A stretch of 64,000 nt of DNA from the NCBI GenBank assembly GCA_910574455.1, contig CAJSYZ010000005.1:2294001-2358000 (forward strand), given 5' to 3'. This document shows, piece by piece, positions 37,146-47,123 of this stretch. Every line of letters starts with the position of its first letter. Within the stretch, counting starts at the first letter, position 1. Origin of the DNA: Trichaptum fuscoviolaceum (Eukaryota; Basidiomycota; Agaricomycetes; Hymenochaetales; Trichaptaceae). The translations under genes were made by a program, and so were the position numbers. The notes under the pieces are model-generated. The model was given only the letters and a program-made list of their open reading frames with translations, was not told where the DNA came from and did no database searches.

Positions 37146-38486
37146 TCCTCATAATCCTGCGTCATTTCACGTCATCTACTGTACTTGGACTTTAGCTTGC
37201 GACTTGTATTCTAGTGCCCTCCTTCCGCCCGTTACCTCTGTATGATACGATCCTGGTAGAAATGGAATGTCCTCTTTGATCCTAGCTCCTTGTTGTGACC
37301 CGAAGGTGATCGAGAAGACAGATGGCCGGTTGGATTTACGTCTTGATGGTCAACGTAAGGTGTGGCGCTCTGACCAGTTAGCGCATCTCTTGATACTATG
37401 TAGCCTTGCGGATGGAGAGAGTGCTGACAGAACTCTAGACCTGTGACCGCCTCGCCGAAGTAGGACATTCATACACCTGATGCATATACTGACACCAACG
37501 TCTAGTGGGGCCTCATGCTTAATTTCAACATGTTCCGCGAGCCGGTAAGAGTTTTTTCTTCATCATTTGGCGTCACACGATTTCTCAGGATCGAAGAAAG
37601 GTCACTTGTGCCTTACACCATCAATATCGCTCTCTCGATTGAGAAGTGCACACAAGGGTCTATTCTAAATGCATTGAAGGTCAATACGTCCAGTCCTTAA
37701 AGAGGTGAGCCTTCAGAGCGATCTTGTTCCTGACAGTTGTATGAATGCTGATTAACTTGCCTTTAGAATGTAGCCTAGTTTGAGCTAGATAAACTTTCGT
37801 GTAAGTACATTGTAATGGTGTCTCCTGCAATGACAGTCGGGCTTAACACTTCACTCGTAGTTGGTTGATGAGTGACGTCTTCGACATCATCGAACCTCGA
37901 TGCACACATTTCGAACTGTATTATTTGTACGTGATTCAGGTACAGCCATGATTGTCTTATTTACCAGGAAGGTTGACTACTATCTCTGATGTGTAAATCA
38001 GCTACTAGTCACACGGCCCAGAACATGAAATTAAATTCGAGAACTTGATCGCTCGTACTCCATGGAAAGTTGTGCATCGGTGCCTTCGCTTTCTCATGAA
38101 ATGTCACCGGAAGAGTACCCTTTGCGAGCGTCGGTAGCATATCTCGCAAGTCGGGTGTCTAACAAAATGTGATGCAGAGTAATTGTCAGGATGCCTTGCC
38201 GATATTCAATGTGCGTTAAAATTTCTTGGCCGTGAAGTGAGTCTAATTGCAGTGTTCCTTAGGCCAGCGGCTCTCATTAAAGGCATTACTATTGCTTTGA
38301 CGAAGTTCATCCCCTCCATTGCCCGTAGTCAAACTCCATCTGATGTGCATTGGTGAATTGCTGCCCCAAAACTGACAGACATGTCGGTCATGCAGCGCGT
38401 CATCCGAGATGAACTGGCGAGACTTTTTTTCAGGTCATGCCTACTGATGCAGTGCCAATGGGCTTGAGGCGCCAGCGAATTTATTG

Positions 38487-38494
38487 TATAAAAA
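38487..38494 (+). promoter_or_regulatory. TATA box of hydrophobin 1
   Basis: TATAAAAA lies 110 bp upstream of the ATG at 38597, with a CT-rich leader between. The paralogous gene has TATAAAAG at the same spacing. Confidence 0.65.
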
Positions 38495-38596
38495 CTGGCT
38501 TGCAACTGCAAGGGAATGTAGACACAAGCAAGTCAATCCCCCATCCCTACTACAACCCTCTCTCAACTTAAGTCAATCTCGCTCTCAATCTACAAG

Positions 38597-39201
38597 ATGT
38601 TCAGCCGTATCCCCGTCACTGTTGCTATCTCTGTTCTCGCTGCGTTCCCGCTTCTTGCGGTTGCCACACCGTGGGGATCTCCCACCACTAGTAAGACATC
38701 TACCACTGCTGCCCCGAGTAAGTTTGGCCATACTTCTACACCGCTGTACGCACTACTAACCGTATTCTTTCTTTAGAGCCGACCGCTTCGCCCTCGTGCA
38801 GCACTGGTCCAGTTCAGTGCTGCAACTCAGTGCAATCTGTAAGATTGCTTTTTTTATTAATTGGTTGGATACTCACGCAAGGACTTTTTCAGTCTAAGAG
38901 CGCAGAGGCTAGCACACTACTTGGTCTCCTGGGAGTTGTGCTCGGCGGTGTTGCTGTTCCCATTGGCATTACTTGCACCCCCATTTCGGTTCGTAAGAAA
39001 GTGATTGTCATAACACTGTAGACTCAATCGCTCTTAGGTCATCGGTGCCGGAGGAAACTCTTGCAATGCCCAGACGGTGTGCTGCCAGAACAACAGCTTC
39101 GTAAGTCCAACGAAGATTATGCATATAAAACAGACTAACACAGCAACTCTTAGCATGGTCTCATCGCCATCGGTTGCACCCCTATCAATATCAGTCTCTA
39201 A
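38597..39201 (+). CDS. class I hydrophobin (copy 1)
   Basis: Small secreted amphipathic protein that self-assembles at air-water interfaces on hyphae and fruit bodies (family knowledge). Five exons (38597-38717, 38777-38838, 38893-38988, 39038-39100, 39154-39201) give 129 residues. A signal peptide 'VAISVLAAFPLLAVATP' is followed by a short Ser/Thr/Pro spacer and eight cysteines in the hydrophobin pattern C-X6-CC-X32-C-X12-C-X5-CC-X12-C. The third-to-fourth Cys loop is hydrophobic ('LLGLLGVVLGGVAVPIGIT'), as in class I members. The C-terminus is 'IGCTPINISL'. It is the first of a tandem pair. Confidence 0.95.
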
Positions 39202-39949
39202 ATGGCCTACAATCGAACAATATGGTCTTCTGCATGTCTTGGTGTAATCTTTGCTGATACTAAATCTGTCTGTCGCTATGTACTTCAGTGACGAGAAAGT
39301 GTTTCGTCTGAAATTCGGTTTCGTAGTAAAATTTGACTTCCTTGAATATTAATAAATGGTCAATATTCCTCGATGCCTATTATGAGCGCGCTTTAAGCAT
39401 TTTCTAAGCGATTTGGAGATAAAGTGACATTGCAACGATTGAATATTTGAACTGGGAAAAGTAGAGACTGTTTTTGAGTTGGCACATTAAGAAAAGGATA
39501 TACACGAAAACAGGGAAACAGTCCAGAAGTGCAAGTCAACCAAGTCAAGGCACAGAAGAGACTCCGACCCGCATACTACATAAGAACAACCCGAAGGACT
39601 CAAACCCGGGCCCGAAAAGTTATCGTGAGCGGCGAGCTGAAGTACGCGTGTGTCACATCAATGTCACGGTCACGGGTCAACTGAGCAAAGACGCGTGCCA
39701 CCCGCGTCATCTCTTCCCCAATGACCACGACTATCAAGACTAACCAACGAAAGTGGCTAAGTTTCTGGAACCTCAAAGATCTTCGTCTGGCCAGCTGGAC
39801 GTCCTGCGGTGTAACTTGGTTCTCAACCCCCGGCGGCTTTGGGGAAGTCATCATCAACGAACATATCTTCTCTATCCCCATTCCGAACACTTTCAGACTC
39901 GGATGATACTAGTAGGAAGTGGGGGACACCGGAGAACTTGAAAATGGCG
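39202..39949. other. spacer between hydrophobin 1 and the DUF6699 relic
   Basis: AT-rich 3' flank of the first hydrophobin, then sequence that should correspond to the lost 5' half of the second DUF6699 copy. I cannot align that half convincingly. Confidence 0.4.
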
Positions 39950-40265
39950 TTAAAGATATGATTTCTTTCGAATGCTGCAGCCACTGGCCCAAAGCCTCGA
40001 GCCCCAACTGGACTTGCAGAAAAGCGACGTACTCCGTACCTATACCCGAACGTGTGAGCTACTACCACTGCACACGGATCTTGCTGACACTGTATGGGGC
40101 CTGCGGCAAGACGGACAGAAGGACGACTTAGAGAAGACACGTGGAACGGAACTAACTACAAGTGGGGAAGTGGCCGTGTTGGTGGTGCGACTTATGTTCA
40201 AAGACGACAGATGTATTCGGAAGCGCATTATACCCGGCGAGCTCCGAATACATGGGGGTGTCACT
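39950..40265 (+). pseudogene. decayed DUF6699 copy (paralogue of 36239-37145)
   Basis: The translated stretch shows 'SDVL..', 'LLPLHTDLADTVWGLRQDGQ', 'KDDLEKT', 'RLMFKDDRCIRKRIIPG', which matches 'SDVL..LLHKDLDDTVWGLADD', 'KDDIEKT' and 'RFMFKGFSRDDRYARKRVLPG' of the intact copy. The relic has lost the FPW and WDV blocks upstream, carries indels around 'TYTRTCE', and misses the Gly-Phe-Ser before the Asp-Asp pair. The WxxGxP-type end ('PDTW') has become unrecognisable. Flanking sequence is also homologous to that of the intact copy. No start codon or full domain remains, so I call it a pseudogene. Confidence 0.8.
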
Positions 40266-41516
40266 AAAAACCGATTCTCCGCATCCTACCTCATCCCACG
40301 TCTCTCAATATGGCCTGTAACTTGCAACCCGTACTACACTTGTGCCTTCATTTCAATCCATGTCTCTGCAAAACATCAAGTGCCCTCTCTGATGCATCAT
40401 CTTCGCTTCTTTTTACCCCACAAAAATCAAGAAGACAAGTGACCACATGGGTGCATCAAATCAATGCCCAGTCAATATCACACTGCGGCGTACTTTGGGG
40501 GACTACAGTCAGAATCTTCTGCCTATGGGGCCGCATCATCCCGCAACAGGACTTTCAGAGGTCAGTTGTCTGGCATCCAAGGGGCTTACGAGCTTACTAC
40601 GAAGTCAACATGATGGTAAGGATCGTCAACGTTTGCAGTATTGACTCCTTCGGCGCCGGAGAATTGTCAATACGACAATATGTAAGGCCGATATACGCGC
40701 TGGGCCTGGGGGATTGCGGGCTGAAGGCTACGTAGAAAATCAACCAATCCTAAAGTAGTAGGTGGGTGAACTTTCAGCGCAATCATGTTCCTGACTTGCC
40801 GCTGACGCTTCAAATCAACTTACCTTTTAGTAGGTGGCCTAACGTGTAGGTCAGTTAAAGTTTCTTACATAGTACAATGTCACCCTTCACAGCGACAGCT
40901 GGACCGTGTGGACGATCTCGGAACACTCCAGAAGTCGTAGGAAGAAGGAAATTTCCGACACTTCCAACGGACATAAAGATGTTTCATCGCATGTGAGTCA
41001 GGTGCAAAGCCCTGTTAACCAAAACAAAAAGCACTGTCTTCTATCTCTGATTTGTGCATTAGATTCTGCTTAGGACATGAAATCAGACTGGAGAATACGA
41101 TCGCTCCTACTCCCAGAAAAGATGTGGATCGGTACCTTTGACTACTCACGAAACGTCACCGGTAATCACTCTTTCAGAGTGTCAACCGCACTATCTCCAT
41201 GTCAGACGTTCGATAGAGTCTGATGCAGAGCGTTTGCCAAGGTATGGTGACGACAGACAATGTGCGTCAATTTCTACCATTGCTGAAGCGGGCGTAATTC
41301 ATCGTTACTTGGTCGAAAGACTCTTGTTGAAGGCATAGCTATTGCTTCAATGGACTACATTTCCATCATAGACTCGGATTTTCCAACTCGTGTGACAGTT
41401 AGCCCCAACGACCGACGGGCAAACCGGTCATGCAACACGTCATTCAAGATCAACCGTTTTTTCTTCGTGTCTAACCTTTTCGTGTCAGATGCCTTTGAGC
41501 GCTCACATACGCAAGA
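40266..41516. other. duplicated spacer upstream of hydrophobin 2
   Basis: It corresponds to 37146-38486 of the first unit, with patches of clear similarity. It contains the hydrophobin 2 promoter and no supportable gene. Confidence 0.5.
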
Positions 41517-41524
41517 TATAAAAG
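41517..41524 (+). promoter_or_regulatory. TATA box of hydrophobin 2
   Basis: TATAAAAG is 111 bp upstream of the ATG at 41628, the same position as in the first copy. Confidence 0.65.
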
Positions 41525-41627
41525 CCGGCCTCCAAGCTGCTTGAATTATAGACACAAGCAAGACCAACTTCCAATCCAACAATCCTCCTTCAATTCAAAC
41601 TTTGTCTTATCCTCTTCAATCTTCAAT

Positions 41628-42216
41628 ATGTTCAGCCGTATCCCTGTCACTCTCGCCATCTCTGTCCTCGCGGCTTGCCCGCTTCTTGCGGTTGCCACGC
41701 CTTGGGCTTCTCCTACCACCAAAAGTACCTCTTCCCCAGGTAAATTTGCCCATACGTCTGCACCATCGTACATACTAACCGCTGTCTTCCTTAGCACCGA
41801 CCGCTTCGCCCTCCAGCTCGTGCAACACTGGTGCAGTTCAATGCTGCAACTCTGTGCAACCAGTAAGTTCTCTACTTAAATAATAGGCTCGACGTCTCAC
41901 ACATCACCACCCTTAGTCTAATAGCTCAGAAGCTAGCAAACTACTTGGTCTCCTGGGAATTGTGATTAGTGGTGTTGCTGTTCCCATTGGCATTACTTGC
42001 GACCCCATTTCGGTTCGTAACAATGTGATTGTCATGACGATAGAAATTTATTTGTCATTAGATTCTCGGCGGCGGAGGAAGCTCATGCAGTGCCCAGACG
42101 GTGTGCTGCCAGAACAACAGCTTCGTAAGTACAATGATTGTGCATGCGAAACTTACTGACATAGTAATTCTCAGCATGGTGTTATTGCAATCGGTTGCAC
42201 ACCAATCACTCTCTAA
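41628..42216 (+). CDS. class I hydrophobin (copy 2)
   Basis: Exons 41628-41739, 41795-41862, 41917-42012, 42062-42124 and 42175-42216 give 126 residues. The exon count and the lengths of exons 3 and 4 are identical to copy 1. The signal peptide is 'LAISVLAACPLLAVATP'. It contains an extra Cys not found in copy 1, which should be removed with the signal. The mature protein has the eight-Cys pattern ('CNTGAVQCCNS', 'GITCDPIS', 'SSCSAQTVCC', 'IGCTPITL'). Differences from copy 1 are mostly in the spacer and in two charged or polar positions (Asn and Lys around 'SNSSEASKLLG'). Frame and splice sites are intact, so it is expected to be functional. Confidence 0.95.
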
Positions 42217-42567
42217 TCATCCATCTTCAATACTGGATACAGAACGTCGTAGTACATTCTTCGTCGATTCTTACGAACATACGTGCTTGATGTAGAACTT
42301 CAATGCTTTAGCGTCGACTGATAGTTTCGTACAAATTTGTACGGTTATGCAATGAACTCTATTTTCTACAAACTTCGATAAATGATCCGAAAGTTTCAAC
42401 GATTCTTCCCAATATATGCCAAGAAAAGAGTAGTTTTTTATATCAGTCGGAGAAATAATGCTAATTTGATACATTTCGGCACATCTGACAGCACGCAATA
42501 TACTTCACAGATATTGTCGAAGGTACTGCTATCGTTCTTTGATTTGAGGATATGTAAGTGAAGGTAC
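42217..42567. other. convergent spacer between hydrophobin 2 and the protease
   Basis: AT-rich sequence holding the 3' UTRs of the two facing genes. No gene seen. Confidence 0.4.
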
Positions 42568-45500
42568 TTAAGGAGTAACACCAATAATTGGGCTTAACCA
42601 ACTCTCGTAATCCTCCTCCTTTGTCCTATCGCCCGTAACCTTTAATGCACGTAACAATACGCGATAGCTTCCTGGCGCAATAGCAGTACCATTAGCGAAT
42701 TGCGGTGGGGTCAAAGCTAGAGTACTAAAGCCATTGTCGGCCTCGTCCTATCTCAACAAGATTAGTAAATACAAAAGCAATCGTGCCATATGGCTGAAGC
42801 TTACAGCCGCATCCGAATTGCGAGGAATGAAGTCCTGTTCTGCGAGACTGCCTAGGATTGGGACTGACGTGAAGGAGCCTCCTGGCGTAGGAGCCCTCTT
42901 GCTGAATGTTGGTGTAAACTTGATGTTCGGGTCGACTAAGTCGAGACGTAGAAGAGGTGTGCCAAATGCAAGGCTGACAGGAGCACGTTGAGCAATCGCT
43001 GACACGAAAAAAAAAACGACATACCGAAGAAGGACGGTAGGGAAATCGTCTCCAACGAATGTATAGTTTGTCGTCCCATTCTGGACATTGCCGGTCGAGT
43101 CAAGGATGGTGGGAAGCGGGACGCCAAAGAACTCGGAAGTGTTGTCAAGAATCTGTTTGTCCTTGAGTGCTGCAGCGACACCAAGGTACGTGACCTGATA
43201 TTGTTCGCTGCCGCTCTGCAGCTGGATGAACCCGGAGTAGACCGGGAAAGTGGATGCATCGACACCCTTCGGTGGTGTGATACTGACGGTGACCTTCACA
43301 GGGATGAAGGGGATCGCAAGGACGGATGGCTGACTGAACTTCACAGTCGCCGATTGGGAGGTAAGGAGAACTGGACCATCAGCCGCGAAAATGTCGCCCT
43401 AAGTCAAATTCATCAGATTTGGTGACTATATTGTATCGAACTATATTGTTCTTCTTACCGGTGTGATAGAGACTGCAGTGCCTGCTGGGATGTGAGAAAG
43501 TTTAAAGACTTTTGGAATGGGTGAGTTATTGGTGATAGTGAAAGTTTGCCTGAAATTTTCATCGGCAAAGTTAAAGCCAGAAACAATGTTACCAAGGAGA
43601 GATATAGCTTACACTCCATTGAAGTGGGCAGTATCATTCAGAAGAAGCTCTCCAGGCGAGACGATAGTTGTTGCATGGATAGCGTTGAACACGTTTATCA
43701 AGCCCGCGCCCTGCTGCGAGACAGTCTGCAGAGGATCGCCATCTGTGTGGCTGCTCGGTACACGCTGGGCAGTTGTCTCAAACAAAGTGCGAGCACCCTT
43801 CCCGACCGCCGCGGAATTACCCTTCACGGAAAACAAAAGCGCACTGCTGGCGGCAAGGAAGGGTGTAGCCATCGACGTGCCCGACAGGATCGCAAAGGAA
43901 CCTAGAGGGACTGGGAACGTAGAAAGAATGTTACCGCCCGGGGCAGCAATGGCCGGCTTGAAGAACATGTCATTCGTCGGACCGAAAGAGGTGAAACTTG
44001 AAATCAGACCGCCGGAGGTGTCTGGGAAGTTGAACAGGCCACCCGTTTGTGGGAAGGAAATGGTGACCGGTGCTTTGGCAGCGAATTGTTGCGCGAGCTG
44101 GTAAATTTTGATGAGTTAATGGAATAGGATAAAATGGGACAAGAAATATACGTACGAATTCGCCATCTGCAGCTTGGATCAGTGTTGCTTGAGTGAAGTT
44201 TCCGGTATCAATTGAAGCGAAACCGCTCCCGTTGCTGAATTAAAGGAAAAAAATGAGCAAATATTTTATCACTAAGGGACACTAGGTCATACTCGTAGAT
44301 GAAGACAACCTGGGCGCCTTTTGCCGCAGCGTTAGTGAGTTTCTGAACGAATGTGCATGTACCTCGACGAATAACAGTCAGGAATTTGGAGAGGTCTGGG
44401 GTACTATCCGGAAGGGGATTGCAAGCATCATCAACGACAGTGATGTCAGTCGAAGTGGCGAAGATGGGTAGTGCCCCGGTGACATTGATTGGGAAGAGAT
44501 TGAAATATGGCTATAGCAACCTGGTATTAATGTAAGGAGAATGCAAGAAACTGCGACCGCTTACAATCGGATTATGAGCAACACCACCGACAGTAGCATT
44601 CTGAATAGGAATCACGGTACTATAATAGACGATATTTAGTAACTCTGATAAGCATATGAAGTTGAGAAGTATTCATACTTGTCCAAACTCGCCACGGAAA
44701 TCGCGTTGATTCCGTTCCCGGGACTTGATGTATACCATGAACCAAAGCCGCCATCATTGCCCGCGGCAATAGTCACGATCTTACCCGTGGCCGCAATCCT
44801 CGAGGACAACACGGCGCTCGTGCTCTCGGTCCATCCGTCGGTGCCACCGAGAGACATTGTCAGGATATCCTGACCCTCGGAAACCCCACGCAAGAGCGCT
44901 TCGACGAGAACATCATCCGTGACAGAGCCAGCGCAGCCAAAGACACGGTACGCCGTGATAGAAGCTTCGTACGCTACACCGGATATGTTGAATTCGTTAT
45001 TTGGGTCTGCGCCTATGATACCCCCGACATGAGTACCATGACCTATATTAGAAGTTTATTCCTCTGTGTCTACGTGTCGAGAAAGTACGAGAATGATTTA
45101 CCATTGCATTGGTCCAAGGGATCAGAGTCCGGCACTGGGGTGTTGGTACCTGAGCGTGCACTATTCAGTACATAGTCATCTGAATGTTGTTGGAAGTCGA
45201 ATTCACCATCATATGCGTCTCCTACGAAGTCAAATCCACCGATAACCTTGTGTCCGGGACCAATACCGCCACCAAGAGCTGGGTGTGTGTAATCGATGCC
45301 TGTGTCAATGCTAAATTTGATATCATAAGAACAAGCAAAGAATCCGAAATATCGTTCGGAAGCTCACATTCCAATTTTGACCCCCTTTCCGAGGATCCCT
45401 TGAGCATGAAGTTTATCAACTCCCTGATAAAAAAAAAGAGCTCAGAATCGATTGCAGGATAATGCGAGGATTCATTCACCGTCAGGATATGGGTTGACTC

Positions 45501-46107
45501 TGAATCTGGGGGGATCTTGGAGTCATCTTTGCCTGACACGACATGAGTGAAGACAGGACTGAAAGTTAAGTAACGCGGAGGCAATATCGAAGTCAACTTT
45601 GGAACGAAGACGAAGAAGACGGAATTGCTACTTCGGGGGTGGGATTTTGATAACCGGCCGGACCGCAACTAAACCCGATGTGCTCTTGACCTGGTTTATG
45701 TCCTACGTCGGTAGTGAGATATCAGGGATAGATATAACGTGGTCAAAGGTCTTACAGAAGGATTGTCAAGAGTGATAGCAGCTCCCGTGAATAACCCTTG
45801 TGAGTTGAACTCCTTGTCAACCTTAAAGCCCACACCACGCTTTCGTAGTTCTGCGTACACAGTCTCGTGCTAACCAACAGGGTTGAGTCAGAACGAACTC
45901 TATCATCAACAATAGTTATAATCTTACCGGTGCTACCGACCTCTTCCCAGGAATTTGAGATGCATCGCTGACCTCGATGATGAATTTGTTTGCGACAACT
46001 GGGAAAGATGATGTTTTCTGAACACTGGAAAGAGAGGCTTTCGCAGCGTAGGATGAGCCTACACTGGCGAGGAGAGTAAGGAGCGGGATGAAACCGAGGG
46101 ATTTCAT
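42568..46107 (-). CDS. secreted subtilisin-like serine protease (S8A, with PA and C-terminal domain)
   Basis: The start at 46107 gives a signal peptide ('LGFIPLLTLLASVGSSYAAK') and an I9-type propeptide ('FIIEVSDASQIPGKRS'). The catalytic Asp region is 'GIDYTHPALGGGIGPGHKVI', the His region 'CNGHGTHVGG', the oxyanion Asn 'IVTIAAGNDGGFGSW', and the Ser region 'LSGTSMATPFLAASSALLF'. A protease-associated segment is inserted between the His and Ser parts (around 44150-44600). After the catalytic domain come Fn3/DUF1034-like strands ('IPVKVTVSITPPKGVDAS') and an end 'EDYESWLSPIIGVTP'. More than ten short introns. The architecture resembles minor extracellular proteases of the Vpr type found in many basidiomycetes. 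The triad residues are intact. A secreted nutritional or wall-related role is inferred. Confidence 0.9.
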
Positions 46108-46961
46108 AGCTGGCAAACGGCAAGAACCAACTAGAGGCGCCTCCGGATCGCTGGACGCCAGACCTTTATAGCTTGGTTGTTGTACGTGAACAGGCTCCGG
46201 AGAATGCGAGAATCCACATGGTCGTTATTGCGCAAGGGCCTAGTATCCGAAGCATTATTGTGCTTCTCTGATCCACGGAAAAAGCTTCGAACACAGGCAA
46301 AAGTTTGTTCAGTAAGCTGGCCGATCCGCCCGACGAATCATTTTGGTTGCTGGGCGTGATCACACGTTGCAGACGTTCCATCGGAAAGGCAGGTGCACTG
46401 ATATAATACCCTCGCTCTCAAGATTCTTGCTCGCTATAGGTCCGTATTCGCGTCAACAGCTGAGCATGAGAACTGAGATCCCGAACAGCGGGGCTGGAGA
46501 CTATTCTTGTCTTCAGCAGATATGAAAGTTGGAGAAGCACATGGTGTACACAGGAAAAGCAGAGAGCGCGTTCCTGCCCAGAAATTGCATGAATGTTGCC
46601 ATTTGTTCGCTGCCTGTCCGAGAAATAAGTGAAGACAAGGACGAGATATGAGTGCATTGAAGCCGTGAGTTTATCACCGAACGTCCATCTGCCAGCGAGT
46701 CCAGGAAAGGAAGCGACAATCACTCCGCGGCCAAATACCTGGGTGTGTCGTACTATGTAAGCAAAGTAAATCACAACCCTTCAAGTTGCCTTCCGAGTCC
46801 ACTGGTGGCGGAAGCTGTAGAGCAGCAATTCAGGTTGCGCGGAAAGAAACTTGGCCAATGAGAGCTAACAGACATAAAGAAGCAAGTGCGACCGCTTGAC
46901 CGAGGTACATTTCTTGGAGGTTCTGCATGTCATGGTCGATGTTCAAGAGCCTGAGACGCGA

Positions 46962-46986
46962 CAACTTCAAGTTCAAGTTCAAGTTG
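46962..46986. repeat. (TTCAAG)n repeat with palindromic ends
   Basis: Three to four tandem TTCAAG units are bounded by CAACTT and AAGTTG, so the whole 25-bp block is itself an imperfect palindrome. Confidence 0.6.
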
Positions 46987-47079
46987 AGTCGTGGGACTCT
47001 GGGAAATGGATAAGTACCTAATCTGGAAACACACTCCTTTGCGTCGTCACTGGCTGGAACGCGGCATACAGCATTCCTC

Positions 47080-47093
47080 CTCTCTCTCTCTCT
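47080..47093. repeat. CT dinucleotide repeat
   Basis: Seven CT units 30 bp upstream of the muskelin ATG. Pyrimidine-rich tracts are common in fungal core promoters. Confidence 0.6.
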
Positions 47094-47123
47094 TTACCAT
47101 CGTCTGGTAGAAATCTATATACG

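Larger units (their letters stand above)
36598..42216 (+). repeat. tandem segmental duplication: (DUF6699 + hydrophobin) x 2
   Basis: Unit 1 spans about 36.6-39.2 kb and unit 2 about 39.9-42.2 kb. Collinear similarity is visible in the DUF6699 3' half (36850-37115 vs 39986-40252), its 3' flank (37141-37220 vs 40265-40345), the intergenic spacer (e.g. near 38041 vs 41095, and 38388 vs 41430) and the hydrophobin gene with all four introns. The units differ by many substitutions and small indels, so the duplication is not recent. Confidence 0.8.
46108..47123. other. divergent intergenic region, protease and muskelin promoters
   Basis: Bidirectional promoter space. It contains a TTCAAG hexamer repeat (46962-46986) and a CT microsatellite just upstream of muskelin (47080-47093). 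No supportable gene. Confidence 0.45.

Noticed and set aside
39950..40265. RIP-like mutation as the cause of DUF6699 decay
   Set aside because: Differences from the intact copy include indels and substitutions of several kinds, without an obvious one-sided C-to-T bias that I can judge by eye.
42734..44104. Plus-strand open frames across the protease gene
   Set aside because: They are antisense shadows of the subtilisin-like exons, which carry the catalytic motifs on the minus strand.
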